Positions 1 through 13,700 of a stretch of 64,000 nt of DNA are shown here, in pieces. Location of the stretch: positions 6,700,001-6,764,000 of the forward strand of contig CM048850.1 of assembly GCA_026545225.1 (NCBI GenBank), read 5' to 3'. Below the pieces are notes generated by a model that saw only the letters and a list, made by a program, of their open reading frames with translations, was not told where the DNA came from and searched no databases. The translations under genes were made by a program, and so were the position numbers. The DNA comes from Cornus controversa (Eukaryota > Streptophyta > Magnoliopsida > Cornales > Cornaceae). Positions within the stretch are counted from its first letter, which is position 1. Every line of letters begins with the position of its first letter.

Positions 1-458
1 GTCTTCATTAACTTTTCTTGACTTGTTATTTAACAAATCAGCAGGAAAATCATCTTGATGAAAGACCAACCAACCGACATAAATACATAAAATGATCTAG
101 AAGTCAAACCCATTCTTTGTATTCTGAAATTGTTAGCACACAATAACTCAAGAAAATAAAAATTACTTAATTTCCTAATGGAGACCTTTCCATGATAACA
201 AATTGTTTCTTTGTTAAAATTTCAAACTTTTTCCTGAATTTAGCAAATGACGGTGTGGAAGATGTTTAACCTGGGACATCAGGATGTGCTGTATTGGTAA
301 TATCCAGGCCCACGATATTTTGCATTGTTTTTGGTTCCTTTTCTAATTATGTTTGGACTTGCTATCGATTTTATTATATTACTCTCAACCTACGATTATC
401 ATCTTTTGTGATTTGTAACAATATTGTATCATGCTCTCTGATATTCGTTTGGTTACAG
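1..458 (+). other. Intron of the ECM29-like gene (3' part)
   Basis: AT-rich, no coding stretch that joins in phase to the exon at 459. It ends in a pyrimidine-rich run and an AG at 457-458. I see no recognisable transposon here. The upstream exon is not visible in this window. Confidence 0.6.
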
Positions 459-609
459 ATTTCAGAATTGTTGCTTCAGCGTGCACTTAAATGCCTGGTT
501 GATGTTGTTAACTCTGAAACTGCTACATTGGCTTCCGTAGCAATGCAAGCACTGGGTCATATAGGGTTGCATGTTCCCCTGCCTCCGCTTCTTCATGAGA
601 CTAGCTCTG
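459..609 (+). CDS. ECM29: ECM29-like, exon a (residues 1-50 of the visible part)
   Basis: Starts in phase 0 after an AG and ends one base into a codon before GTGAAG. It encodes a HEAT-type helix pair containing [20 protein letters not shown] and [16 protein letters not shown]. This block is strongly conserved in plant ECM29 proteins. Confidence 0.93.
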
Positions 610-3600
610 GTGAAGTTGCTATATTTGCTTGAATGCTTATGAATTGCTTAGACACAAAAATCACATTTTTGCACCAAGTAATGATCATAATCATCTATTT
701 TTCATACTGCAGTTTCCATTTTGACAGTCTTGCAAGAAAAGTTGAGCAAGATATTTTCAGGTGATGATAATAAGGCAATCCAGAAAACTGCTATCTCTTT
801 GGGGCATATGCTGGCAAAGGAATCATTGTCTTCAAATCTAAATATTGCCCTCGATTTGATTTTCAGTCTTTGCCGATCAAAGGTGGGTGGGAAATTCCAC
901 TGGGTCATTATTTGGGAAGGGTTTTGTCATCTTGAGTACAGTAAATATTTTGCAGGACACATCAAAACTTTATATGCCCGATAGAACTATAAAATGCCTT
1001 CTCTTTCTAACTTCTGATGTTGAGCAGGTCGAAGATATCCTCTTTGCTGCCGGCGAGGCTCTTTCATTTTTGTGGGGTGGTGTTCCTGTGACCCCTGATA
1101 CAATTCTTAAAACTAATTATACTTCACTTTCCATGAGTTCAAACTTTCTTATGGGAGACATGACCGCTTCTCTGTCGAGATATAGCTCTATAGAGTCTGA
1201 AGCTACTGAAGATTGCCATATCATGGTTAGAGATGTGATTACTAGAAAGCTTTTTGATGTTCTTTTGTATAGTAACAGAAAAGAGGAACGTTGTGCTGGA
1301 ACTGTTTGGCTTCTATCTCTAACAATGTACTGTGGCCATCACCCAACCATACAACAATTGCTTCCAGAGATCCAGGTTTGTCACACCTTTTATAATGCAT
1401 TCAAGAAAAAACATCTGCCATGCTTTTGGATACAGTCCACATAATTTTAATTATTTATTCATTCATATGAGGGTGGGTTTGGCGCAATGGCTGGAACCTC
1501 ATGCATTGGGCTAGCCCTTCTATTTTTTATTCATTCATTTATGGATACTCGTAAGAACATCTTGAAAATAATTATTTCTGGGATCCCAAGCGTGATGGGG
1601 CTTGAAAACCTTCCTAATTTGGCTTACATTCCGGAAACACGTGGATTACATTGCCTCTGATTTATATTTTAAAATTTGTAGATAATATGATGTTTTAAAA
1701 GAGAGTGTTGCTTCAAGTCTTTGGCAATCCATCTATGTATTTATTATTATATAGTACATAGAATTCTTTACGTGGTGGCATCTTGGAAACTATATTGACG
1801 ATTTTGATTAGAGAACAAAGTCCTTTGATGCCAATATTTGAATATGTATATGAATTTCATTCAATTAGGTACATAAATTTAATTTCTTATATTTTGAAAA
1901 ATCATTGCATGAGCTGGAAGTTGCTCACTGCCAAATAAACAGCTCAAAACAATAAATAGATAAATGTGTATTGTAGTTATCTGTATATTCAAGATACAAT
2001 CATCTACGATAAATAAATATGATCATATGTATGGTGTGTGTGCGTAATTGGGGTTGAGTTATGATAAAATGAAAGAATAAACAGGATGTAGATTAGGAAA
2101 AGTTCATGGAGCAAAAATGGAACAAAAATCCATAGGAAAAGTTCACAAGCTCTGCAAAATGTGGAAATTTTGGAATGATTAGTACATGAGCACCATGACC
2201 ATGCCAATAGAACCAATTGGCTATGACTAATTTCAATGAGCTTTTGATCCTTCTTGATAAACCCATGGGTAGAACTCATCCTTGAAAACCGGCTTACAAG
2301 AAGAGGGTGCCCGTGTGTATATACATTGCACATCCCAAAGGTACCCAGGCAATGTGGGGCTATGCTAACACTCCTCCTCAGTGCCAGGGCTGGAGACACT
2401 CGCCTCTCCCCCTCCACGCAGGGCAAGAGATACGAACCCGACCCATCCCTGCGGTACACCTGCTCTGATACCATGATAAACCCATGGATAGAACTCATCC
2501 TTGAAAACCGGCTTACAAGGAGAGGGTGCCCATGTGTATATACACTGCACATCCCAAAAGTATCCAGGCGATGTGGGACTATGCTAACACTTCTAAAGTT
2601 TTGTTCTTTTTTTCTGGATTGACTTGCTATTTGTAATGAAAAAGAACAATCCATAAGACTTGCCCAGCTTACCCCAAGTTTACCTTAGGTTGAACTAAAT
2701 CTGGGTCTTAAATGAACAAAAATTTTCGTGTTATAATCACTCTCTCTCTCTCCCCACTCTGTTGGTCAGCCTTGTGTCCCCTCTTACTGCTTCTGCCACT
2801 GTGCTAGATGGCCTCGCAGAGGGCACTAAATAAGCCTGGATTCCTTATTCTTATTTTTTAATTACCCATGCATTGCATAGCCAAGCGGTACCGGATAAGA
2901 AGACCACCCTAAAAAGAATGGGTGGTATCGAGACAATCCTTGTTAGAATAGATTAATCAACATAGTATACTAGAATTTATGATTTGACAGAACATTCTTG
3001 AACAACAAACACTTTAACTCCAAATCAAAAATTTTAACTTCCTTGCTCCTTAGAGTACAAAACACTGTTTAGGGCTCTCGAAAAGAGGGAATATCAACCC
3101 TAGTTTACAGGACAGCTAAAAAACCAAAACTCTTCCACATTTTACAATTCCTTATTAATGATTCCCCTTAGTTTTGAAAAAAGACAAACCTGAACTCAAG
3201 CCTGTCATTCTCCTTGCAGAAGTTGTAAAGATATAGAAACCATTTAAACTATTAAAGTTGTAAAATAAAAAATATGGCATCATTAGAAGTAAGCTTGAGG
3301 GGCAGGATTATATTCCACCTGATGGAAAAACAATTTTGTTACAACCCTCAATAACTTTCTGCAAAATTTGTCTTTTGTTGATGTAACCATTAGATTATAC
3401 CTTTATCATTATATTCATTCATGACAAGTGTCAAGCCAATCAGGTATAATTGTGTCTGATCCATATAATCAAATCTGTCTGAGTAGAAGTATTAGAGTAG
3501 AACTCTGTAAATTTTTTATTAATTTGACTTTTGGTATCCATGATAAGGACAATGGTTAGATTGTCAAAAGACAACAATTATGACAAAGTATTGTAATTTC

Positions 3601-4737
3601 TTACACCAAGTGCAATAAATTGATTGTCTAAACTAGATAACAAAATAATATGGCGGAAGGAACTCATGAGAAGAGATGGTTCAATTGAATACCATATTAA
3701 TGACATTATAATACTTGTCAGTTGGAATATGAAAATTTGAAAAATAGAGAGAAAAGAGAAGAGAGAACGTTCAAACTATTGATGTGAAGTTCTTAACAAC
3801 TTTTAGAATGCTTATCACTATCAACTTCTTGCCATTCTAGTCTCTACCTGCATTAGGGACGAGATTCAGTTATAACACTGTTTGCATGAATGCAGGAAGC
3901 TTTTTCGCACCTACTAGGTGAGCAGAATGAACTTACACAGGAGCTGGCATCCCAAGGCCTAAGTATTGTATATGAACTTGGTGATGAAACAATGAAGAAA
4001 AACTTAGTAAATGCACTTGTTGGCACCCTGACTGGTTCAGGGAAGAGGAAACGCGCTGTCAAAGTGGGGAGGAACTCTTATATCCTTTTCTAATCTTTTA
4101 CTTTTATTTCACCTGTGGCTTTCTTTTTTCAAATCCAAAGTTCCGTAATTTTCTTTCCTCTCTCTCTCTCTCCAGCTTGTTGAAGACTCTGAAGTGTTTC
4201 AAGAGGGTACTATTGGTGGAACTCTCAGTGGAGGAAAACTTAGCACTTACAAGGAACTCTGCAATCTGGCGAATGAGATGGGGCAGCCAGACTTAATTTA
4301 TAAGTTCATGGACTTGGCTAATTATCAGGTTTCTTTAAATTCCAAGAGAGGTGCTGCTTTTGGGTTTTCTAAGATAGCCAAGCAAGCAGGGGATGCTCTA
4401 ACGCAGCACCTACAGTTATTGATTCCAAGACTCGTTCGTTACCAATATGATCCTGATAAAAATGTGCAGGTACACATTCTCACATGCTCCAGATGAAGAG
4501 ATATTTGGTCATTAGAGGATAATTGTTCAGTTTTTATCTGAATTTGCTTTACATCGTAAATATTTTTTAATTGCTTTTTCAGCATGTATGCAAGTTCTTT
4601 TAGTCCCTCATATTACTCTGCATAGGTGGGATATGTACGGGGTAATGCCCCCCCTTTTCCCCCCAATGCACATGCTCTAACTTCTAAGGGTTTTTCTTTA
4701 GTTTTATTTATTTTCTTTTTAGGAATACCTTGACATA

Positions 4738-4771
<34 letters not shown>

Positions 4772-7700
4772 CATATTTATGTATCAATTATTTCATCATT
4801 TCAGGCATATCTGTTCCGTCCTTTTTATTCTTATTGCATTCTGTTCCTGCCTTGCTTTAGGATGCAATGGTACACATCTGGAAATCTTTGGTGGCAGACT
4901 CAAAGAAAACCATTGATGAACACTTTGACCTTATTATTGATGATCTTTTGATGCAATGTGGTTCAAGGCTTTGGCGTTCACGTGAGGCTTCTTGTCTTGC
5001 TCTTGCAGATATAATCCAAGGACGGAAATTCTATCAGGTTATCAGCTTAATATCAGTTTATAGGCTTTAGACAGTTTTTGAACTTACAAGATAGCTAAAT
5101 GATTAATTATTATAATCCATTTGGAAACTTGAAGGCATGACATGTAAACCGATTCATATCCTCTACAGTAGTAGTTGTCCTACAATTGGTTGTATCCGTT
5201 ATGCTTTGTAGAAAAATTACCCTTTACTTTGAAAGGTAATGGCTTTTTGCTATTGATTCTCAGAGAATCCCACTTTTTAATTTTATATTATTTTTAAATG
5301 CATTTGGCCATCCTTCTTCACATTATTTTAGTCTCATCTTCTAAATATGATTTAATTTTCTTAGGATCTTATTCTTAAATAATTCTATTTTTTCCTGTTT
5401 TAAATTGCATGGCTTAGAGGGTTGCTCCCCTTTGTTTGTGGTGGGGCTTGTGGCGGGAGAGAAATAAGAAATACATTTGATGGCGAGGATTTTGTGGATA
5501 TCTGAGAGTATAGTGGGCCTTTTTGGCTTTTGTGCAGTTGTTTTTGGGATCCACTCCCATTTTGAGCGCTCTTTAATGAAATTTAGTCATAAAAAAGGAA
5601 AACAAAAAATCCACGGCTTAGTTCTTGTGTTTATAATCTCCTTTCTTTTTGATATCATAATCTCCTCTCTTTTTTTCTTGTGTTTATAATTCTAGTTTTG
5701 GGAATTACATGCTCAGATTTAACACACTTGCATCCTCTGTTTACTCTAATGTTAACACCACTCACTGATTAAAAAAATATCATGGTATAAGGCAGATATC
5801 ATAAACATGCTTGAAGCAAGTCAAATGTCCGAAAAACCTGTTCAGCACGTGTGACCATGTTACACAAGTTCTAATTGTATATCCTGCATAGGAGCCATAT
5901 GTACTGGCCTGATAAAACCCATATTCGTTTCTTTTGTGGACTTCTAAATATACATTCATAATGCTTTTAAAATTAAGGTATTTTGCTATGTTCAAGCTAC
6001 AACTAATGTGATTCATATTTATTCAGTTGAATGGATCTTAGTCATGACTAGCACTCTGCTGCGTTGAAGTATTTATCATTTCACAAAACACATGAAGATT
6101 ATTTTGTCAATTTTTCATACTTCGTATCTGTCCTAATAGTCTAATAGCATGTTAATTCCATGTGGTATGCTGAAAAATGTAACATTAATACTTATCCTAA
6201 CAGAGTTCATTATTATAGAACACTTAAGTTGATTAGACCTGACCTTGCAAGAAAAAAAAAAGGTTGATTAGACCTGTTGCACCACAATCACACATCATAG
6301 CTATTTAATTCCATATTTATCATCATGTGTCAACCTTTGCATGATCTTTGCTGTAATTCTTATGTAATATTTGGTAAATGGCATCTCTAGCATACACCGA
6401 CTAATTTCTTTTTTATGGCACTCATGCATTTGTCATATAGGTCGGGAAACATTTGAAAAAAATATGGATAGCTGCATTTCGTGCAATGGATGACATAAAA
6501 GAGACTGTTCGAAATTCTGGTGACAAGTTATGCCGTACTGTAACTTCATTGACGACAAGGCTATGTGATGTCTCACTCACAGAAATATCAGATGCAAAGC
6601 AAGCAATGGATATTGTTTTGCCTTTGTTACTAACGGAAGGAATAATGAATAGAGTGGACAATATTCGCAAAGCATCAATTGCAATGGTTATGAAGCTTGC
6701 AAAGGTTAACATTAACCAGATCGTAGCAGTAAAATGAAATATTATTCTGCTGCATATTTGTTGCTTTGCAATTGTGATTAGACTGTATAAGATGAGTTAA
6801 TTTATTTTAGATTTGGGGCTTCAATGTTAGAGGTTGCATAAAGTTTTTAATTTCAATGATGCAACCTCGTCAATTTTAACGTAAATGCTATTCCTCTGTT
6901 TCACTTCTAAGATCACTTCCCACAAATTTTTAATGGCACGTGTATGATTTTATCCACTCTGTAGCTAAGTTATTTAAAAATGAAATTTCAGTGAGTTGGC
7001 TTTCTTTTCCATTTGCTTTTAGAAGCATCTTGACTAATGCATAATATATCAATAGGTCAAAAGTCAAATCCCTGTAGTCATCTCTTTAAAGTTATTCAGA
7101 ATGATCCTTTAATAATTCTTTTGGTTAAACTGCATGTATCTCCCTGAGATTTCTCTCAATTATAAATACATCCCTTCATGTTTCTAAAATTCATCATGCT
7201 TCTGTAGTTCCTCTATATTTTTTCATGTTCGTGGTGATGGGAAGTGACCTCCGTCCCAAGATCCCTGAGTTGCTTTTGTTTTGAATTAATATAAATTGTA
7301 GCAATTGTTGGAGCTATATTGTAATTAATATAACTTTATATTTAAACATAAAGAGAATCAGGTTGACCCTAACTTTTGATCGAGCTCTCTCTCTCTCTCT
7401 CTTCCTTCTCCTCCTGCTCAGCCTCCTCTAACATGGTATTTGAGCAACCAAACTGCCAGCAATCATGTCAGAGTTCTTTGACATAACTATTACCTGCCAT
7501 CGACCTCAAAACAGCAGAAACCTTCTATGCAACCACTGTCATCAGCAATTGCATCTCTGAACTTCAAATCCATTGTTACTGTTGATTAGTTCTGCCGGAA
7601 CAATGGTTTTGAGACTTGGTCAAGTATGCATATTAACCAAGTTGTAACGGACTCGAAACGAAAAACACAAGTAACAAGTGCCATATTAAAAAAATATAAC

Positions 7701-10700
7701 ATGGCTAGAAAATGCCCCAAAGGGAAAAAAAAGGAAGTTGTCTGAGTCCGAGTTCGATACTCGCCGATATATTGGTGGGAGTTTGAATCACATCAGACTC
7801 CTCTGAGTCGCTAACGATTTGGCTGTCTCTCTTCTGAGTCTCTTCCAATTCGGCTGAGTCAGCACGTTTAGAAAATTTCACAACCATAGTTTTCAGTGCC
7901 ATTAATGCATTTTAGACCCCCGCGTTAGTTACATCACCACCATGTCTGTGTCTGTGCCTTGCCCATGTTTTGAAACAATTGTCGGAACCCCACATTCTAC
8001 CCAGATGCAAACCCCAAAATGGATGTTGCTGGTAATCCTGCTGGTATTCTTCACCTTCATGTCTGCGCCTTGACATTCTTGTCCCTATTGATCACTCTCT
8101 TGCATATAAATCTAAATTATGACATGAGGGCATGAATTTTCTAGAAATCAGGGTTCCTTTCTCGTACTTGCTTTGGTGGATACAGGATAGCTTCATTAAT
8201 CTTCGGAATTACTTTAACAGTGTTAGTTTTTGAGTTTTTCTTTTGCCACCTAAAATGGGAAATGACATTTGATACAATATCAAATAATTGTTTTCACAAA
8301 TTTCGGGGTTGGGCTTAAAGAACCTATTCTTCTATTCACTTGCAATGCTTATGTTATGTTTCAACCTTTTAATCGGTCAAGTCTGTGCAAAATGTTCTAG
8401 TTTGACAGATTTTAGTGCTTCATATATCCTTTTTCCTTTTTCTTTTCTTTTTATTATTATTATTTTTTGCTGATGCCTTTTCTATGCTGCTATGTTACAT
8501 TTGTCGAACTATGATTAACGTTAACTAATCATGAATCAGTTATCGATTTTTAGAGATTGAGGTAGATTTTATAAATTTACTCAATAGTGTTGGGAAACTA
8601 TTTTATTTGCTTGACTGTTCTGATGTGTTCTGTGCTTTGTTTGCAGAGTGCAGGGGTTGCAATTCGTCCACATTTATCTGATCTAGTTTGTTGCATGTTG
8701 GAAAGTCTATCAAGCCTTGAGGATCAAGGCCTTAATTATGTTGAGGTATGGCTGATTTTATGTTCCAGTGTAGCAATATAAGTATCCTCACACTCTCATC
8801 TTTTAGTTTACCTTGTGTTGAGGTCTTATGTGATGAATGTTGATCTGCTTTTTTGGAGCTTTATAAATTTTATCCTTTTATTGCAGTTGTCTTGAGTTTG
8901 CATTTATTTATTTATTTTTACTTCTCTTAGTTGCATGCAGCAAATGCTGGTATACAGATGGAGAAACTTGAAAATTTGCGTATTTCAATTGCCAAAAGCT
9001 CTCCAATGTGGGAAACTCTTGACCTATGCATAGAGGTTGTGGATACCCAGTCATTAGAACTGTTGATTCCTCGTCTTGCGCAGTTGGTTCGATCTGGGGT
9101 TGGCCTAAACACTAGGTATGCAATAATGCCGATATATAATTTTATTTCAAGGGAAAATTGCTGAAATTGATTCTCGGTTATTTATTAAAAGCTTTTTCTT
9201 CACACTAAATCTGTAAACTGTATACATGAAACGCAAATTTTTAGTGTTCTTTGATTGAGCAGTATTTGGAATGCTCTATAACAGAACATGTAAAGTTTTA
9301 CAAAATGCAATTTTGATGATTTATGTTGGAGAACTCTTTTAGAACTGATTTACCTGTTGGGCTGACAAGTATATGAGAAGACTTGTACATGGTGCCAAAC
9401 ATCATTTTATTGCATCCCTTGGGCTCCTAGTCACATAAAATAAATAAGTTGGTCTATAGCCAAACAAATGCCAAGGTTTGACTTTGGTTGTTGTCCCCCA
9501 AATTGGTAACTTCTGTGAGTCTTGGTGACTTCAAGAATTTTTCATAATCAATTGAGCAACACTTTTGTTTTAGCTAGTTACTGAAATCAGCAAACCTTTG
9601 ATTTCATACTCTCCATGTTGGGAAGGAGAATATTCGGTTGAGATTTATGGCTGATCTCTAGGGATTGCTTAGCTGTATTTTATGTTTAAATATAGGAGAT
9701 TTATTGCTGATCTCTAGGAGGAAAATCAGGTGTGTTGTTATTCTAGGAGGAAAATCAGGTGTATAGTTTTTCTGTTCTTTTTTTAGTCCTTTTATAGCTT
9801 ATAAATAGTGTACGTGTATATCATTCTCAGCATCAATGAAATCTATTTCACTCAAACAATTCTCTCCTAATTCTTTGTTGTTCAGACTCCAGTTGAAGAG
9901 AAGTACATGTAATTTAAATCGACTAGAGAAATGTTAATTCAACTTTACTAATACTGCCTGCAATGGATATGTTGTAGAATACCATCAGAGACAATTATGT
10001 TAAAACATCCCCAATACAGCAGTTGCACTCTTGAGATGAACATGAATTCTCAACTGACACCAGAGCAACCCAATGAGCAATAACTCCTTTTAATCTACTT
10101 CATAGTGTAGTATTATGTAGTTCTTCAAGAATTATGTATTCATGCAATGCCCTGAATCTAGAAAATCCATCATTCCCGAGTCTGAGGGTGATCATTTATG
10201 TATTATATCTTAAAGATAGAGTTACATTGGTCAAAAATTAGTATTAAATTCACTTGAACTTTTAATTCTGTCATCACTAATAAATTGATTAATAATTTTC
10301 TGTAATTCTGTTTTATGCAAACTAAATTCTAAGTAAAATATACATGATAATCAATCTTGAAAAATTCCTAAATATCAAAATTAATATCTGTTAATTTTTT
10401 TGAGAAGTATGGAATTTCTTTAACAGCATTAACCTTTATCATTTCAGGATTTTTCAAATATTCGGTTGGCAATGATATTAAACCTAATTTACTTATCAAG
10501 AAAAGAAAAGAAAAGAAAAGAAAGAAGAATTTAAACCCAATTTACCTTTTTTTAAGAAACTAGATTTCGAATCCAAAGTGAGTCTAAAATCTCTATATTT
10601 GAAAAAATAATCATTTTCAATGAAACTCTAGAATCAAGAGTATGCATGTGTTAAGTATATAGGTCATGTGTTGGCAATTTCTTACTCAAAACTTGGGTTG

Positions 10701-13700
10701 TAATGTGTCTAACTGTCTTGGGTCATATGAGTACAACCATTGAAGACAATTCAGACGAAGTTGCAAAGAACATGATGAGAAATCCGTATTCTCAATCACA
10801 TATCAAGGATACAAGTAAAATGACCTGAGGAGCACCTTAAATGACCTTGGAGAGACTCAAAGTTCGATTTTAAATGAGTTTTTGAAAAATGGCTTTCCAA
10901 TGATAAGGAATCTAAACATTTTAAAACATTGTTTTTACTGAACAGAAGAATGCATCGATTGATGGTCGCTTGATCGAGCAAGTTCCAATGATTGTCGATT
11001 GAATGGTCATTCAATCGAGAGATTGTTTGAATAGTAATTTTGAAATCCTAGGAGCGTCGATCGAACTGTAGACCAAAAGGCGCTTATTGTGCATCTCTCA
11101 CAACAGGTACTTAGTTGTTCAACTTCCGCTATAATTTTGGGCTCCATCATGGAATCCATCAAATTTTCACATTTAAAATGTTTATAATTTTACATAAATC
11201 CTTGTATTTCCATCAATTACAAGTTGAAAACCATGAATAGAAAGAAATAAATTCTATATATATTTGTCTAGCTTCATCCACTTGGGTGAAAGCTATACTA
11301 AGAACTGCTTTGTAGGCTATTTAAAGTAAAAGGGGCTAACCCAATGCATGAGGTTCTTGCCATTTCAATGTTTGAAGAGGGTCATATGTACGCAACCTTG
11401 CGTCCTCATGTGGAGAGACTGTTTGCCTTTTCGAATCTATGACCTCCAGGTCACAATGGAGCAACCTTTCCATTTATTTTAAAGTGATTTAAACAATTGT
11501 TAGTTCCTCTTTCCCCTTAATTCAAATAATTTCAAAACCAAGTCGAACTAATGTAAGCTATGTCAAGAAAACATTCATTTGAAATTGAAATCCATTTTTT
11601 AAAGTAAAATTAGTCAAAGGTGCCAACTGTTTGTCATATACATAACCTTTCTTTCTTACATATGTGTTTTCAAATCAAAATTTCATGCTGTAAAGTACCA
11701 ATAGACATGTGTTTTCTATATAAACAAAGTAAAATGCTTTCAAAACTTGATCTATGCATACTTAAAATCTAGCATATAAATCATCAAGGCAAGAAATGAG
11801 CAATGGCAAGCTTTTTTCCCCCCTCTTAGTAGCCAAAACCCAAGGTTGCATTTTCTTCTTTTCTTTTCTTTTTTCTCTTCTCTGCTGTATGTTTCTTTGT
11901 TTTTTTTCTCTTCATTGTCCCTTTCTCTCTCACGTTGTCTTATTTTATTTATTTATTTCTACAATAGTCTCCTGTCTATGTGTGTACTATTAATATATAT
12001 ATATGTATGTATATAATTGTGTCCATTCTATGTTTCGAAAGTAAGTTTTATTTTCGTACTTGAACTAGCATCCTTTCCCACTTCAACCACTGTTTTCTTA
12101 TTAAACTATTTTATTTAAAATGCCCAAATCTCTATCTATCACCACAATCAGTTGAACATTAAAACCAACTAAAATTTAGTTCCGTATTATCATACTAAAT
12201 CATATTTTATACGAGTCATTACATTTCGGCTGTGCTATATCCTTAAGAATTTGTGTGACATTACATATTTATTCGCTTGAAGAATTCTCATCTGGGCTTT
12301 TGTCCTCCATATTTTGTTTCCTGAATTAGAGTTCTCTTTAAATGTGGATTAGTCCAGATATTTGAAATCTTACCAATGTCTGCTTTGATCTTCCTATGCT
12401 CTCGCAGGGTCGGTGTGGCAAACTTTATTAGATTGTTAGTTCAAAAAGTTCATCTGGATATCAAACCGTTTACAACCTTGCTACTGAAACTTTTGTTTCC
12501 GGTTGTTAAGGAGGAAAAAAGTGCTGCAGCGAAACGTGCCTTTGCAAATGCTTGTGCGACAAATTTAAAGTATGCAGCTCTTTCTCAAGCCCAGAAGTTA
12601 ATTGAAGATACTACAGCTTTGCATACTGGTGACAGGAATGACCAGATTTCATGTGCAATTCTATTGAAAAGCTATTCGTCAATTGCCACAGATATACTGA
12701 GTGGATTTCATGCTGCAATCATTCCAGTTATTTTTGTTTCAAGGTTAGTGTTAGAGGCTTACTTTCTCATGTTGCTATATTAAGATCTTCTGTTCGTTGT
12801 CATTGGTAAGACAACTGTCATGTCTTTGTTTGCCATTCATTTTGTTACTTTTAATTACTTGATCATAAAACAATACCAGATGAGTTAGAGGATGTTTATC
12901 AGAGTTCGAAATTACCTTTCATACTTTCTATAATACATTGTTGATATAACAGAAAAAGTCTCTATACATTGTAAGGCAAGCATTCCAAACACTTTTTATT
13001 CTTTTCATAGAACTGAATTCGTTTCTTCACAATTTTGATTGAGACTAATGTTTTTAAAATGGGTAGCTATGGAGCTATGTTATGTGGACTTGATCATATC
13101 AAAAGCATGCTTGTTTCTTTGTTAGATCCATTTAACCCCAAATCCTCTGACAGGTATTATTTGTGTTTGATTTTCACTGATACTTGGTATCAGAGCGTTT
13201 TGCTCTAAGTTATTGAGTAGGTCACGAAAAGGCCTTGAAGGAAGACAATTCCATATCTAGACACATCCTCCTTGAAGAATGTAATTATAGTTATTGAAAT
13301 GCTCGTATGAAAACACTTTTGAGTTAGTGGATGAAAAGGTATGTGTTGTCGTAGAACTAGGTTGGTCTCCTTTGTCGTAGAAGGAGTTCAAAAACCAAAT
13401 TCTAACTGGACTAAAGAGGAATTTGCTGAGACGAATTTTTACTCTAGAGCACTGAATGCTCTCTTTTCTACTGTTAATGCTACTGAGTTTGGTAGGATTA
13501 TAAACTGTACTATTGCTAAAGATGCTTGGCTAATCCTAGAGAAAGTTCATGAGGGAACTACTCCTGTAAAAATATTTTAAACTTCAAATACTGACCACTA
13601 AATCCGAAAATCTTTGGATGGATAACCATGAAACTTTCAATGACTTTTACACTATAGCCACGAACCAAGCACAATTATGAAAAATGATAGAAAATGAAAC

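Noticed and set aside
2004-2654. 216-residue minus-strand ORF with an internal repeat
   Set aside because: The repeat is the pair of TRIM LTRs. The frame runs through LTR, primer-binding site and flanks, and resembles no protein.
4748-4951. ORF starting with Cys-Val repeats
   Set aside because: It is a translation of the TG microsatellite running into the exon at 4861 in the wrong frame.
5400-5700. G-rich stretch that might be another LINE tail
   Set aside because: No recognisable motif, A-tail or target duplication could be found, so it was left as intron.
13074-13151. Open stretch ([20 protein letters not shown]) ending at a GT, as if an extra ECM29 exon
   Set aside because: The flanking exons (12408-12743 and 15706-15859) already join in phase within a conserved block (FVSR to FEDDK), leaving no room for it. 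It lies just before a Copia primer-binding site and may be LTR sequence.
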